Source of the DNA: Fennellomyces sp. T-0311
Lineage: Eukaryota; Mucoromycota; Mucoromycetes; Mucorales; Lichtheimiaceae
Length of the DNA stretch: 64,000 bases
Assembly (NCBI GenBank): GCA_025266875.1
Contig: JALLLT010000054.1
Coordinates: forward strand, 1 to 64,000
Reading direction: 5' to 3'
Shown here: positions 32,684 to 46,601 of the stretch, piece by piece
Layout of the letters: each line of letters starts with the position of its first letter
Position numbering within the stretch: position 1 is the first letter of the stretch
Made by a program: the position numbers and the translations under genes
The notes under the pieces: model-generated
Databases searched by the model: none
What the model was told of the DNA's origin: nothing
Seen by the model: the letters and a program-made list of their open reading frames with translations, nothing else

Positions 32684-35105
32684 TTATTCTTCGACAGCTG
32701 CATCCTTCTGCTCCTCAGTCGGTGCCGGTTCACTATCAGCGGCAGCTTCCGGCTTATCGGCAGTAGCAGCTTCTACGGTGTCATATTCTTCTTCGATCTT
32801 CTTGGCGATCGCTTGCTCAGCAGTAGTGGCTTCAGCTTCATCCAAATCCTTCAGGTATTCGCCACGGACAAACTCAACCATGAGCTCGCAGTGGTCGGTG
32901 TGCGGGAAAAGATCGATGGTGATTGCTCGTGACGGTCGGAAGGGCTCACCAGTGAACCGCTTGGAGCTAGGCTTGCAGAGGCTTCATGGGAGGGAGGATC
33001 AGCATAAATACATCACCACATGGCACATGGTACTCACCCATAAAAGTTTCCTAGTGCTTGCTTTGAATCACAGCTGATGTAGATGACGCGGTTGACTGCC
33101 GACGAGCGGATGGTCTGGATGACTGAGCTATGAACGCCAGACCTGGTTTTGTTTGTCAGTGTGCTTCGCTCTATTTTTAATGCTTCCCCTTTAAAACCAA
33201 CCGTGGCGGATCTAGCACGGCAACAACGTCCTCGTTTTTCTCGCGTTCAATAACATCAATTCTGTCCTCGACCTTATTGGCGTAGTATGTGACATTGGTT
33301 ATATCTGTTATCCGCTCCCGTGATTAGCCAAAATATAAACATAAACGCGTTTAGACTTACTGTTGAGTGCTGCGTTTCGCTTGGCATCCTCAATGGCCTC
33401 GGGAACCATCTCAATGCCGATCACCTTATCCACCGCACTGGCCATGGTGATGCCGATAGTGCCGGTACCGCAGCAGAGATCCAAGAGCGTTGTCTTTTTA
33501 TCCTTGTTGATGTTGCACCATTCAGCGCACTTGCTGTACAAAACTTCGGCAGCAGGGGTATTGACTTGGAAAAACGCACTGCTGGAAATGCGGAACCTAG
33601 TCGCCGTGTTTGTAAGCACACTCAGTTGTATCCCTAATATGTGCTGTGCCAGACTCACTTGCATCCGAGTAACTCTTCATGGACAATGCCATCTCCGATA
33701 AGCACCTCGAGAGGCGCTCGGTCTGTCATGCCGTTGGAATCACCATCCCAGGCTTGGAACAAAAGTGTGGTAACGACCAGACGCTCGTCTTCGGGCTTAT
33801 CCCGGAAGCTATTCCAGTACTCGATCAGCTTTTTCTTCTCATCGGCAACTTGCTCCTCAGATAGACCAGCAGTCTTCATTTGAATCACAACCATCACTAC
33901 GTTGTCCATTAGACACATTCTTATTATGGATAGTCCCTGATTACCTTCTCCCGTTCGTTGCGTCTTTGTCATCAGTGTTCTCCATTGGCCGGTCTTTGCG
34001 ACTCGGTCATACGCCTCATATTCCGAGTTGGAAATGTATTCCTGGTACAGCATCCGTCAGCCTCCTGTTCTAGTGATAAGAGCACTACCTACCTGCATGT
34101 AAGCAGCAATGCGCTTAGCAATATCCGGCACATTTAAGCAGTCGGATGGGTCTAAAACTGCGGTGATACCGAGCTTGTACAAACCTAGAAGAAAGCCAAC
34201 CGTGGGCTTGCCATCCAAGTCCTTGCCAATAGTGAACTCGCACTTTGTACGATAGCCATTCATATCCGGCGATGGAATTGGATCCTCCATCTTGCAAGGA
34301 AGCCGGCCCCTACAGAACCATATGTCAGATCCACGCCCACTCTTCCGATCCGCTTCACTTACTTGGTCTGTGCCCATTTCACCTGATCAATCGAATCATT
34401 GCGCTCACCTGCAGGGATGTTCCTGAGCTTGAGCTTAAGTTTCGCCAACACATTGGTTCCTTTGTCGTTCTTCCGCAGCAATTGTTTGTCGTAGGGCATT
34501 CTGTTTATGTCGTAGTGGTAAGCAAACATTGAACCCGAAACGGAAACACTATGAAACTCACTTGTGGAAGGGAGTGACTTGATCTGCCAGCTTTTCAGCC
34601 GGAGTGCGGTTGTCGTCTTCTTCGGCTGGCTTGGGTTTACCGCCATCCTTCTTTTTCTGTAGCTTTTCCATGCGTTTTCTGTACGTATCCTGCTTCTCCC
34701 TAACATGCTCCACCGTCAGTTCCTTGTTCTTATATTTGGTGCCTTCCATTTTCTTGATCATATCCAGCGCATCTTCCTCGGACTAACACCTCCTGTCATC
34801 AAAAAATAGCCTTCACTTTTGTATCACTCGCTTACCGATGCAGTGATAATACCATAATTCCATTTAGGCGCCTTGCTCATTGGCTTCAGCCCAAGATCCA
34901 CCAAGTGCTTCTTAACTTTCTTCCAATCGTGTTTGTTGAAGTTGCTGATTCGGAGACGGTGGAGCACTTCTTCGGATTCGCCGTCCTCCGTTCTGATGCG
35001 CTTCGATCCTGGCGAATCAGCCTCAACCTCCTGATATTCTCGTTCGTCTTGGGTCCGCTTCCCCGTGAACAGGGAACTCAACAGCGATTTCGCGTACTCC
35101 AGCAT
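32684..35105 (-). CDS. tRNA (uracil-5-)-methyltransferase, TRMT2A-like
   Basis: An SAM-dependent enzyme making m5U (ribothymidine) in tRNA. Ten exons: 35105-34836, 34782-34562, 34500-34363, 34309-34093, 34041-33945, 33896-33659, 33596-33361, 33304-33202, 33142-33038, 32981-32684 (640 aa; human TRMT2A is 625). The N-terminus has an RRM-like fold (VLHRLRISNFNKHDWKKVKKHL, DLGLKPMSKAPKWNYGIITAS). The catalytic domain has FRISSSAFFQVNTPAAEVLY, the SAM loop LLDLCCGTGTIGI, IEMVPEAIEDAKRNA, DPPRSG and the nucleophile motif VIYISCDSK (catalytic Cys). Ends with an acidic/Ala-rich tail. The 48-nt intron at 33944-33897 is a multiple of three without a stop, so it could be retained. Confidence 0.87.
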
Positions 35106-36850
35106 TGTTAACGAAAGAAAGTTTTCAAAATCGAATAAATTTTGTCCAGTGGAGTCCTAAAACCGAAATAGGAAGGCGAATTTAAGCTTAGCATCCACGT
35201 TTGCGGGTTTCACCGTACCTTTCGATGGTTTGAGCCGCAATTGATTCTTTGTAAACCATTCAAAGCTAACCAGCTGATCTATTTAGCAAGTGGCCAAGAT
35301 CCAATTGACATCCGGCAATCGACATTGCCTGCAATTACCGTGGTGCCCAAAGTTTAAGCGGCATTCCACCGCCTATAACTGCTTCATAAGTGAGTTCTTT
35401 GAACTCTCGAATACTTTTATAGTCGCGGCATTGGGTCTGGTGTGTTCATTGCTCGCAATCAGAAACTATGCAGCAGCTGAGCACTAACAAATGCAATGCA
35501 TGATATCCCTCTCTGTGAGTGTCTTTGCGCAATATGCAAAAGCACTCTTTTGACTATAATAGTAAGTACCATCAAACTTTCGTATGCTGCTAATACCAAA
35601 ATATCGCTCCTGAGTCGAGCATCTTTAAACTCTCTGAGCTAGCCTTGATACTGTCATCTCCGTGCTTTCCTTGCCCAACAGAATCACTGCAACTCAGGAT
35701 TCCATGCACACATTTGAGACTCAGGCGCCGCTACGATAATTTCGGGAATGCTTTATCTGTATCTTGTGAATCATGAAAGGAGAAGTTGCAGTAGCGGGGC
35801 CACATGAACATAAAATTAAACTATCCTTATGGATGCACTCTATGTAAATGGTATTCATGAAAGAGAAGAAGATCTAAGGAGGAGTGATACGAATGTAACG
35901 GGATTCTACACTGTTGGTTTCAGGAAAGCAAGATTGAGTTGACAGGGCATGTACCTACGTACCACACGAAATCTGTATCATCCGTCATCGGTAGAGCGTA
36001 GTAAAGCAGACACGTAGACCGATAGACCATCCTTGGTCAACTGTCATTTATTACGAATAAATGATAGTGTACGAATCTCCAACCGAATACCTATATAAAG
36101 AGAAAGAGTATACCTAATAAAGAGCATAATCGATTTTCGGATTCTCCACGAATTTTAGATTTCTTACCAATTTCGGTATATCTAAGAGAACTCTCGTCGA
36201 CCACAAAGAATAGTAACTTCTTACGTACACCGCCAATTGAGTAGTCATTGAAGCGAAAAACATTACGCTGCCACTGACTACACGAGGTATATGAGCTGGT
36301 TCTGGATCCCCAACACTATTTTTCATACGCTCTTTTCGGGTAAGTGTATTACTATCATTCTGTATTGTGCGGATGTCAAGTTTTATCTTCATGTCCTTTC
36401 CTGACGCTTTGCTCAAACATATTCAGTATTAATTTATATGTACACAAAAAGTGATCAATTAGATTGACTGTAAAAACCATGAATAATATAGTAACGCTCT
36501 TTACCGAAGCGACTGAACTCGGTCAGTACCGATCAATCCAACAAGAAGGAGTGCAAGCTGCAACATGCGTACATTGCAGTGTTATATAGTGCCCATTGTG
36601 TTTTATTAAGAATTGTTCGTCCGTCGTTTGATGCAGCACTCTAAATATATGCTCCAACATCCAATCCACAGAAATATTTAATACTTTTGTTGTTTCCAAA
36701 AACTGGCTACGGAGTTTGTACTATGTATTACAATTACCATCAGCCGTATATCACAACTGCAGGGTGACCTTCCCCTGCTTTTCCACCTCACTATTGATAC
36801 CTGATTTCTTTCGTCGCTGCGTTTATACTCACTTCTTTCACACAAACTTT
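35106..36850. other. AT-rich region, little coding evidence
   Basis: About 1.7 kb between divergent genes. The only notable frame is described separately at 36114-36416. No repeat, RNA gene or relic is recognised. Confidence 0.4.
36114..36416 (-). CDS. Hypothetical 100-aa protein with one hydrophobic stretch
   Basis: A single frame with a lysine-rich N-terminus (MSKASGKDMKIKLDIRTIQ), one possible membrane segment (VVSGSVMFFASMTTQLAVYV) and a basic/aromatic end (YYSLWSTRVLLDIPKLVRNL). A GTAAGA donor-like site lies inside the frame, so the true 3' part may be spliced. No family is recognised; it may be chance or a relic in an AT-rich desert. Confidence 0.28.
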   Translation of the reverse strand: MSKASGKDMKIKLDIRTIQNDSNTLTRKERMKNSVGDPEPAHIPRVVSGSVMFFASMTTQLAVYVRSYYSLWSTRVLLDIPKLVRNLKFVENPKIDYALY

Positions 36851-36907
36851 TGATGGAGGCAATAGCAGAAAATGATAGAAACATGTCTATTCAATCCACA
36901 AACGTAG

Positions 36908-39584
36908 AAAAAAAAAGCGCAAGAAAAAGGAGCTCGCTTCATTTTAATGTTCGTTGGTCTTCACATCCCATTATTTCTCACTGCACTGGACATGTAAGCA
37001 CTGTAAAAATCGTTCAGCAGATGTTCACCACTGATCACATGGAATTTGAAATGCAGAACTATTCTTGCCTCATCATTACCTACAATTGGATCTGAGTTTC
37101 AAGCGATGTCTTTATCTTCTTGGGCTGTTACGAGGTATCTTCACTTGTATTGCGTATATGCAGATATTCAAACTTTTGTTTACAATATCCCGTAGCTATA
37201 TGGTACCATTTGCTGTTTTTCGTAAGTGGATGTCCATAATACAACGGCTTCGTTGAGATAACGCAGCACATTGACAGAGTCACTGTTTCCAAAGTTTTTG
37301 GATATCATTGGACGGAAGCCCGTTATTATATTTTGCTTAGGGTTATTTCTTCTAGGATCATTATTGTGCGGTTTATCTAAGGTACGGAGCAGAAATTAAG
37401 GGTAGAATATAAGGACATAATACATAGTGATACTACAACTATCAAATAGACGATAACTATGCTTATTGCTTCCCGGGCTGTTCAAGGCATTGGTGGATCA
37501 GGCGTACGTAAGCATATATGCTACTTATGTAAAACTACTTACTTATCCTGGAGGTACTAGATTTCTGTCATGGTACAAATATTATCCTGTTGTCACAAGT
37601 GCCATTGCGCATTTATGAGCACGCACTAATATTCGTATGATACATTTTTCCCGCAGGTTTTCGTCATTAGATCCGATCTAATTTCAATAGAAAAACTAGG
37701 GAAATATCAATGGTAACATAACTTTCATTATTCTCGAGCCTACCGCATAAATATGAAGAACATATTAACGACCATTGTTGTTTTAAGGATCACAAGCTTA
37801 ACATTTACATTGGCTAGTATGACTGGCCCTTTGATTGGTGCAAGTCATACAACTATCGTTCTGTCATTGCTTGGAGAATAATGTTGGAAGCATTTATAGG
37901 GAAGTCTTACTGATCACTTGAGCTGGCGATGGATCTTTTATATCAAGTACGTACGTTTTTCAATTAAGTGTAGGACGAGGTATGGTCTATAAAAGGCATA
38001 TGACATGATGTTAGCTTACCGCTAGGCGGCTTTGCTTTTGCCCTCATATACTTCTTCTTTAATTTACCCGTAGAAATACAGGACTTCAAGAGTAAGATGA
38101 AGCGTATTGACTATATAGGGAGTCTGCTCCTTTTGGCTGCCGTTACTTCATTTCTTTTGGCTATACGTTTTGGTGGCCAAACATTTCCATGGAAATCTAG
38201 TATTGTCATTGTAATTAATCGAATGAAAAGAGAATAGCAATGGCCTACAAGATCTAACAACCGCTTTAACATAGACGCTCTTTATTTTAAGTGGCGTTTT
38301 CGTAGCAATGCTAACTGTTGTCGAAGTGAAGTTTGCGAAAGAGCCGTTATTGCCGCCACGGCTTTTCACAAACAGGACCGTCGTTAGTCTCCTCTTGGTA
38401 ACCATGCTTCTTGGTATAAGTAATTTCGTTGTGATCTACTACCTTCTGCTGTATTTCCAAGGGGTACATGGAGATTCAGCTATGTGGTCAGGTATCTATA
38501 TCCTTCCTATGGACATCTCCATTGATATCTTTGTTATAATATTTGGATTCTGGGCATCAAAATACGACACGTATCGATCACTGTAAGTATGAGGTTTATC
38601 TGAAATATTGGCATATTACGTACATAATAACTGGAGTTTGTACACAAGGATTGTTGGCAGTATGAGCTTACTCACATTATCTGTTGAGTTATTTAATTTG
38701 TTTTCTGAGGAAACGAGCTGGTCGAGTACGTTTACGTGGCTATGTAAAACTTTGCTTTTCTAAGAAAAACATAAACTGATATTTATTGATGAATAGTGAT
38801 ACTTGGAATTACTGTAATTGGTGGTATTGGTAAGTTTCAAAAAATACCTACCTTAGTAATAGTATATTTATTCAGACTCTCAATACCTATTATGTACGAA
38901 CATACATCATGCATTTTTAGGTTTAGGCGCATATTATGCTTCAGGCATCATTTCAATTTTAAGCTTCTGTTGAAAAGAGTGATACTGGTATGTACAATAG
39001 GGCTGCTTGGTTTCATGGTTTTCACAAAATTACAGCTGTTGCTATAGGCCTCCAGAGAACTATACAAATTATAGGTGCTTCTATTGGTATTTCCGTTGCA
39101 CCAACAGCCTTCAATTCAATGTTGGAAACGAACTTGTCGAAAACAATTCCTCTTGAATACTCTGAGATGGTCATCCAATCCCCCCCCCGATTTCTCCGTG
39201 ACGGATTATCCTCCGAATACTTTGACGCAGCTATCGATGCCTATGTCAATGCAATTCGATTCGTATGGCAGACTATGACTATTATGGCTGGGCTAGGTAT
39301 ATAAGAAAGTCTTCCTGAAAGTATTGTCTTCTTACACACCGCCAATACTTGTAATAGGATTCCTAATTTCTCTTACTATAAGATCGTACTCCATACATGA
39401 AAGTACTACTACTTCTCAGGTCGATGAGAACCTAAATAAACAACACCAACACCAGCAGGGAATTCTGGCTTATGGTCCTGATGGAACCAACCAAAAGAAC
39501 GATTGTTTCAACCTGGCTGGAAAAGAGAAAACTGTTGAGATAACAACGGAAATATCATCTATGAGTAATAGCTATTCCGGGTAA
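36908..39584 (+). pseudogene. MFS multidrug transporter (DHA2, 14-TM type), one frameshift
   Basis: A drug:H+ antiporter-type facilitator in at least 16 short exons: 36908-36993, 37057-37134, 37196-37221, 37278-37381, 37450-37503, 37657-37712, 37788-37839, 37900-37946, 38015-38210, 38275-38582, 38649-38725, 38797-38829, 38921-38987, 39036-39296, 39358-39584, plus an unresolved first exon. Recognisable: LFLTALDITILASSLPTIGSEF (TM1 and start of loop), motif A FLDIIGRKPV, SRAVQGIGGSG (motif B region), [34 protein letters not shown] (motif C region) and TM-rich C-terminal half. All joins close in phase except exon 38921-38987. There the TTTTAAGCTTC stretch (about 38957-38967) carries one extra base between FISI-like and ASVEKSD sequence. 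One join uses a GC donor (37840). Probably a recent pseudogene, or an assembly error at a T-run. Confidence 0.68.
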
Positions 39585-42500
39585 GTGGAAAGCAATAATT
39601 ATATTCCTCTTTTAACTAATAGACGATATACGTGTAGTAGTGAAATGCCATCAAAATTCCGAACGAGCGATGAGAAATAAAAGTAATGTTGCGGTCCGTG
39701 GAGGTAAAACTTGGCGGACCAAATCTCGATATTGAACGAGCAAACTTTTGGCTGATAGCAATAATATCCCGACCCAAAATTATGTGGTAGAAAAAGCTTA
39801 ACATTCTAAATATATACCAGTACAGAGCTTGCTGAATGGTTCAGTACGACCTACTATCGATAGTCTATAGGTTTATGATATATAAACTTTCTACGTTTAA
39901 GAAATTGGCATAATACAAGACCAAAGTTGAAAGGATTTCCCTTTCAAGCAAATAGCTGTCTTTCTACTGATATACGTATAAAGAAGGCCATTTACTTCAC
40001 ATATGTACGCAAAAGGAAACTACTAAATATGAGCGCACTGTCGACCCGTTTAATAACGAGTCCACGACCCCTGCCGCCATGTTGCTGCTTCGATGGTAGG
40101 ACTTTATCGGATTGCTTACAACTTATAAATCTTACCAAGTGAACGATAGCAAGTAAGTTATGAAATAACGGCTCAAGCACATTGAAGAGATTAGTGCCAA
40201 GTAAAGTTACGTCTGAATTCAGGCAAGAAGAGACTTGCGTATCATATGGCTTCGATTATTCGATCTGATACGCTACATATCTGCTGTGCAGCGAACCTGT
40301 CAGCATGCACTAGTAAGTTCGGACACTATGTCAAATCTCAGGCACTGATCAAGGCATAGTCAGTGGGATTACACGAGCAGCAAGTGTAATTCAGACAAGT
40401 TTTCTTCAAATCACTGCAACGCCTATATAGTGAAGCGAAGTTCTTCTCTGTCTACGCTATAGCCAACGAAACCTGTGCATCTCTATCAGAAATAACGTGC
40501 CAGCTGCTCCTTGTTTTCAGACGACAGGTGAGATGGCGAATTGGTTATCCTAATATTCACTGCACCTGGCATTTGTATTAGCTAATATATGAGTACGATT
40601 ACAATTTCTGATAATGTATGCGATCTGCGGAACTTACAAAAGTTATATCGCACCTGCTATAATATAATTATCAAAGTACCTCAAGTAGAACAAGCATTTC
40701 AACGTTATGTACTCAAAGATATATCCCTTGAAAAACAGAAGTATTTTGGCACTTGTTAACAAACGGTCCAAAGTGGAAAGCGCGAAAGCAACATCATATC
40801 AAACATGTCTGTCACATGATGAGGTTGTCGGCGAAGGACCATAGTTGTCTACAATCATAATGATATCCGGTACCCGATTGCCATGTATACTACACCACCA
40901 GCCCTCGGACATCCAGTCCAATGTAATTCCATCCGACCTTTTACAGTGCTTCTCCTATATCATTTTTAAACCATCCCCTAGCCCACGAATCTATCTAAAA
41001 CCAAGAGCGTGCTTAACAATATGTTATTCCAGCGATATCTAACGCAGACAAAGATGTACATGTCGCCAATCCTAAAGTAAAAAGCGATTAGCTTCTGCAA
41101 AGGAATATATATCTGCCTTTACCCAATACCATTGGGTCAGACCTGCAGAAAATCCTGGGTGGTAATAGAATGCTATATAATTACACATGAACGGAGCAAA
41201 CTATCGGCAGTATTGCTTGCAATAGTCCCATTTGAGTATGACGGAAACAACGGTAAGTTTTCTGTTTATAATCAACTATATGTGCAGAAAAGCCAACATG
41301 TACAGGAGTGGGCTTACTCAGACGATTCCATGAGGCTGTAAATTCTGTGCTGGATTGGTACAGTTAGATTCCTCATAAGCGCATCTCCACGGAACAGCGC
41401 GTAAGTTATTTTCTTTACCGAACTTACAGGAGTTAAGGATTGGCAAATCTTTAGCTTCGCATAAAGTACACTGTATAGTACGCTTCGTAGAGAATTTCAA
41501 GACGCATTCAATGACGCTATTAGGGGATAAAACTAGCAACACTGGAACAATTATTTAAACGATGGCATAAAATAAGAAGAATACCCAGTAAAAAGTCTTT
41601 TAACTTTTTTATGTGATATTCCAAACCATAAACGTTACAAAGCGTTGACTTTGAAACGTTGTGTTATTGTTGAAAGTAGGCCAGACACAGGCCACTATTT
41701 TTTTGAGGGAGTACCCGCAGCTTTTTGCGCTTGAATACGAATTCACTTAAACATGTCAACTACAGAAGACATTTGCTTAATTGTCTCATACGTATCTGTT
41801 GGCCGCCTTTTTTTCGAACAGGTGTTAGATACTGTGGATAAAACACAAAATAAATGAAACAATTACATATGAAGTGGGCATGCCAACTTTTGCGAATGAG
41901 GGCCAGAATTTTGAGCGAAGTACATCAAACGTCTTCAGGCCACTCTCTTTAATTTTCGGTGGGTATTGTAAAATTCAATGACTGTCCTCCCATTTCTATT
42001 GAAAAACCCAGTACCAAGAACAGGAGCTAAAAGGGATCCTCTGTTTGACTCTGGATTCCTGTTCGATCTTCTACTTGACTTGATTCAACAGCTAATACAT
42101 CTCAGACTGACTACGACATTCCAAAAAGCAGCGACGCCTTTGCTCTTACTAACTGGGCGTACGATGATATATTTAACGCAACTAGTTTATATATTGAAAA
42201 GTCATTATCAGCTTTTGAAAGCGTGTGTGTTGTCCGAAGTTCTGGAGCGACTGGTTCTAATGGTGGCTCCTCCTAGCTGCCTATTTGTCAGTCAATGACA
42301 TGTGATACGATCGATGGACATGAAGCAGTGTAGGCTGCAAAGATCCATACAGTTGCACAGATTTTACTTTGTACTGACACGGCTTTGGATATATATACAT
42401 TTAATTAGATGATGTACAAGGTTAGAAGCCTTGAGCCGTAAAAGACGAGTGATATATATATAGCAGCCAACAAGAAGGTCCTTACAGGTAGCAGCGGACT

Positions 42501-42721
42501 TTGTTGTGCTGCAGTTGGTGGAGTAGCGAACGAACCATTCCTTACTTTTTTTTTCTCTGCGCGGTGTCGTCGACTGAGTGCATCTAAAAGGTAATTCTCG
42601 TGTTGTTATGTTCGTATATGGATTTCGTTGTGGAGACTAATTATTCTCGGGTTACCGTGTCTTCATTACGCGCTTGAACAGTTAAAAGCGAAAAAAAAAA
42701 GCCGCCCCGTCGTTTACCATC
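39585..42721. other. AT-rich gene desert upstream of SEC24
   Basis: Over 3 kb of AT-rich sequence with short frames only. One stretch near 41978-42298 stays open in two frames over about 300 bp (including DYDIPKSSDAFALTNWAYDD in the second) and could be a relic; no family is recognised. Poly-T and TATATATATA tracts occur near 42450-42460. The SEC24 promoter should lie in the last few hundred bases. Confidence 0.4.
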
Positions 42722-45700
42722 ATGGCCAGCCAGCAACCACCGTACTCGATACCACAACAAGCGAGACCATCGCCGCCACCAAACATGGGCGATCGAAAGA
42801 TGACACCACCTCCTCCTGGGTACCGACCTCCTCCAGCAGCAGCACCCGCTGGCTACCCGGGAATGCCTTATCGCCCTTCAGGCACCCCGCCACCACCTGG
42901 CTCGCCGGGAATGCGTCCTCCGGGATTTCGACCGGTTCAGCAACAGCAGCGTCCACCACAGCCAGGCATGCCAATGACCCCTCCACTCGGTAATCAACCT
43001 CCTGTGTTTCAACAAATGGCGGCTGGGTCACCGGTTCCTCGTCCACGCACCATGTCACCGCCTGTGGGTCCGCCACAGTCGGCACCTGGAAGCCCGCCAC
43101 CCGTCTCACAAAGCCCTACTGTGTCTGCTGGCTCGTCCGCACCGCACTCGCCCGTCGCTGAACACCATCGCGCTGCCAGGAAGCGAATGTATCCCGAGCA
43201 AATCACCAAAGCTTATATGGATCAGCCCGTGACACCAGCTGATAACTTTGCGTCGCCTGGATACAATCAGCAACCACAGCAGCAGCAATCTCCAGTACCA
43301 ACAATGGCTGCTCCAGCTTATCCAGGCACACAGCCTGTGGGAGGTCAGGTTAACAATTTAACAGGCCAGTTCGGAGGAATGAACCTAGCAAGCGCCCCAG
43401 TAAGTTAGAGAGTATGGATCTGATTTGGATGGTAGTACCTTAATGTTGCTATTTGCATAGGGCCCAGCGAAATCTGTTCCACTGATCGGTGCTCCTCCTG
43501 TAATTTCTGATTTCAATGCGCCAGCACCAGCCATCAATCTCCCTCAGAATGTATGTGTTTTTATTATTGAACGATTGGATAGATGACTGACGTGTAGTTA
43601 TAGTCATCAATCACCAATTCCCCGTATGCAAATGCAGAAGAATCGTACAAGTGCTGTACTTTGAACGCGATTCCTGCTAACGAGAGTGTGTTGAAAAAGT
43701 CCAAGCTGCCTCTGGCTTTGGTGATCGCACCATACCGAACTGCTGATGGAGAACATGTAAGTTACGCGTTTAGGAATTTTCCAATGCCAAAGGTACTGAA
43801 AGTCTCGAGGAAAATTAGGATCAGGTGCCTGTTATTGCGGATTCGGTTATTGCTAGGTGCCGTCGATGCCGCACTTACATTAACCCATTTGTTACGTTCG
43901 TGGAAGGCGGTCAGCGTTGGAAATGTAATCTATGCTTTTTGCTCAACGATGGTAAATTGATACAGAAAATTTGCGAGAAATTGTACATTGACAAGAGCTT
44001 TGCCGATAGTACCTGCTGCTTTTGATTACGATGCTCAAACTCAACAGCCTGTGGACCGGTGGAAGCGTGCAGAACTGAACTATTCATGTGTGGAATATGT
44101 CGCTCCAACCGAATATATGGTAAATCTTGATCAGACCGCGCAAAGTGAGCTATGGTTGCTAATATGTGGTGTATAGGTGCGCCCACCACAAGCACCATCC
44201 TACGTCTTTGTCATTGACGTCTCTTATTCGGCCGTACAGTCGGGTATGGTTGCCACGGCTGCCCGTACTATTCTGAACTCGTTGGATCGTCTACCCAATA
44301 CGCAGAAGCGCACTCAAGTCGGTTTCATCACCGTCGACAGCTCGCTTCACTTTTACAACCTCAATTCAGCCCTTTCTGAACCTCAGATGCTGGTTGTCTC
44401 TGAACTAGACGACGTTTTCTTACCATCACCATCACACTTGCTGGTGAACTTGTCTGACAGCAGAGAGGTTATTGAATCGTTCCTGGAAAAGCTGTCCGAA
44501 ATGTTCAAGGAGACAGCAAACGTCAACAATGCACTTGGCACTGCTTTGCAAGCAGCTTTCAAGATTGTGGTACGTATATACATATATATACCTGACGAAG
44601 TGAAGGCAGCTTTGCTAAAGGTAGTTATGCGTAGTCACCGTATGGTGGTAAGATTGTTTGTCTGCAGTCAACTCTGCCTAACATGGGTACCGGTGCTTTG
44701 AAGCCCCGTGAGGATCCAAAGGTGTTGGGAACGCCCAAGGTATTGTTGGATGATAAAAGAGTTGGGCTTTGGGTGGATATTCACCAAGAAATATGTAGGA
44801 AACACCGTTGCTCAATGCTGGATCACCTTTCTTCAAGTCATTTGCTGTTGATTGTTCACGGTCGCAGGTGTCGTGTGACATGCTTGTGTTTGGTGGACAG
44901 TATTCAGATATCGCTACACTTGGTACGTTTGACAAAAAGGATGGTAACATAGAGTTATTCATATGTCCTTGCCATCAGGATGCCTTCCGCGATTCACTGG
45001 TGGTCAGACATACTACTACCCTGGCTTCCATGCCGGTCGTACTGAAGACGCAACCAAATTTGCTCACGAATTCTCCGAGTTGCTTGCGGAAGAGATCGGT
45101 TTGGAGGCCGTGTTACGTGTCCGAGCATCGCGTAACCTGCGCATGAGTGCTTTCCATGGCAACTTCTTTATCCGATCAACAGATCTGCTTGCCTTACCCA
45201 ATGTACCTCGCAACCAGAACTATGTTATCGAAGTTGCTATTGAAGACGAAGTTCGTGGACCAACGGCATGTTTCCAGACTGCTTTGCTTCATACAACATG
45301 CCACGGTGAGCGACGTATCCGCGTCATCACTCTTTGTTTGCCGGTGACAAGCTCCGTGCCCGATATGCTTTCCAGTGTCAATCAGAAGGCCATTATCTCC
45401 TATCTTGCCAACAAAGGTAAAAGGCTGTGATCGTAAGATTAGTGGTTTATCTAACAATTACCATAGCCATCGAACGCGGCATTACTTCCAAGCTGGAGGA
45501 CGCCCGCGATGCGGTTGTCAACAAGACGATTGATATCCTGGGAGTTTACAAATCTCAGGTCCTTGGCATGGGCAAGGGATCAAGTTCACCACAACTTCAA
45601 GTTCCTGATCATTTGAAACTTCTGCCAGTATTATCGCTTGCGCTGATCAAACATGTGAGTTTAGAATTGCAATATGATGCCAATTCAGTGGGTTTACTGG

Positions 45701-46454
45701 GTTATGTTTAGGATGCCTTGCGATTCACTTCGCGCATTTCCAGCGACGCTAGATCAAACGCTATCAATCTCATCCGGACGATGCCCATCCAACTATTGAT
45801 TCCATATTTATATCCCAACTTGTACGCTTTGCATACAATGCCACCTGAGGTAAGTGACCGGCATTCGATATGCTTCTGCTTTGCTGACTCCAGTGAAACA
45901 ATAGGCTGGTGAAATGTCGGAAAGAGGTGTTGTTATGCCACCTGCGCTGAATCTGACAACAGAACGATTGGAGCCACATGGTTGTTATTTGCTGGAGAAT
46001 GGTCAGGACATCTTTATCTGGGTTGGTCGCGGTGTTGTACCACAACTCTGCGTGGATCTCTTTGGTGTCAAGGGATATGATGCCGTGCAAAGCGGCAAGG
46101 TAAGATCAGTGGCATTTCCTCGCAAGGAGATACACTAAACCATGGTTTCATGCACCAGTTTACACTGCCCGAGGTTGACACGGCGATCAACAAAAAGACG
46201 AATCTGGTTATTGGAAAAATCCGCGAGATGCGCCGTGGCAACTATTACCCGGCTGTATTCATTGTCAAGGAAGATAGTGATCCGACTCTGAGATTATGGT
46301 TCCTGGCACATTTGATTGAAGATCGCGCAGATAGCGTGATGAGCTACCAACAGTTTTTACAACACCTTAAGGACAGGGTATGTCTCGTGCGGCATAGCTG
46401 AATGCAACAGCGCTAACCACTGGCACGCGATAGGTCAACTCCGGCTCGTTCTAA
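42722..46454 (+). CDS. SEC24: SEC24, COPII coat cargo adaptor
   Basis: COPII inner-coat subunit that binds SEC23 and selects cargo at ER exit sites. Fourteen exons close in phase: 42722-43399, 43461-43550, 43604-43756, 43825-43951, 44010-44119, 44177-44569, 44635-44739, 44799-44922, 44979-45416, 45467-45654, 45712-45849, 45905-46099, 46159-46377, 46434-46454 (992 aa). The N-terminus (about 190 aa) is Pro/Gln-rich and disordered. Then come the zinc finger CRRCR...WKCNLC, the vWA-like trunk ([21 protein letters not shown]), the beta-barrel ([24 protein letters not shown]), a helical region ([20 protein letters not shown]) and a gelsolin-like end ([24 protein letters not shown]). The last exon encodes only six residues (VNSGSF). 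ATG has good context (ACCATCATGG). Confidence 0.9.
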
Positions 46455-46601
46455 GGCGCATCACTTTTTTCATATTCTCTATTATTTAGTCTACAAAATA
46501 GGATAATCCATCCCGATCGAGGGTGTCAAAAGAATTCTTCAAAGATAACCTATGGCAGTGTGCAAGTACATTTTTACAATACAAACAAACAGCGATAGAA
46601 C

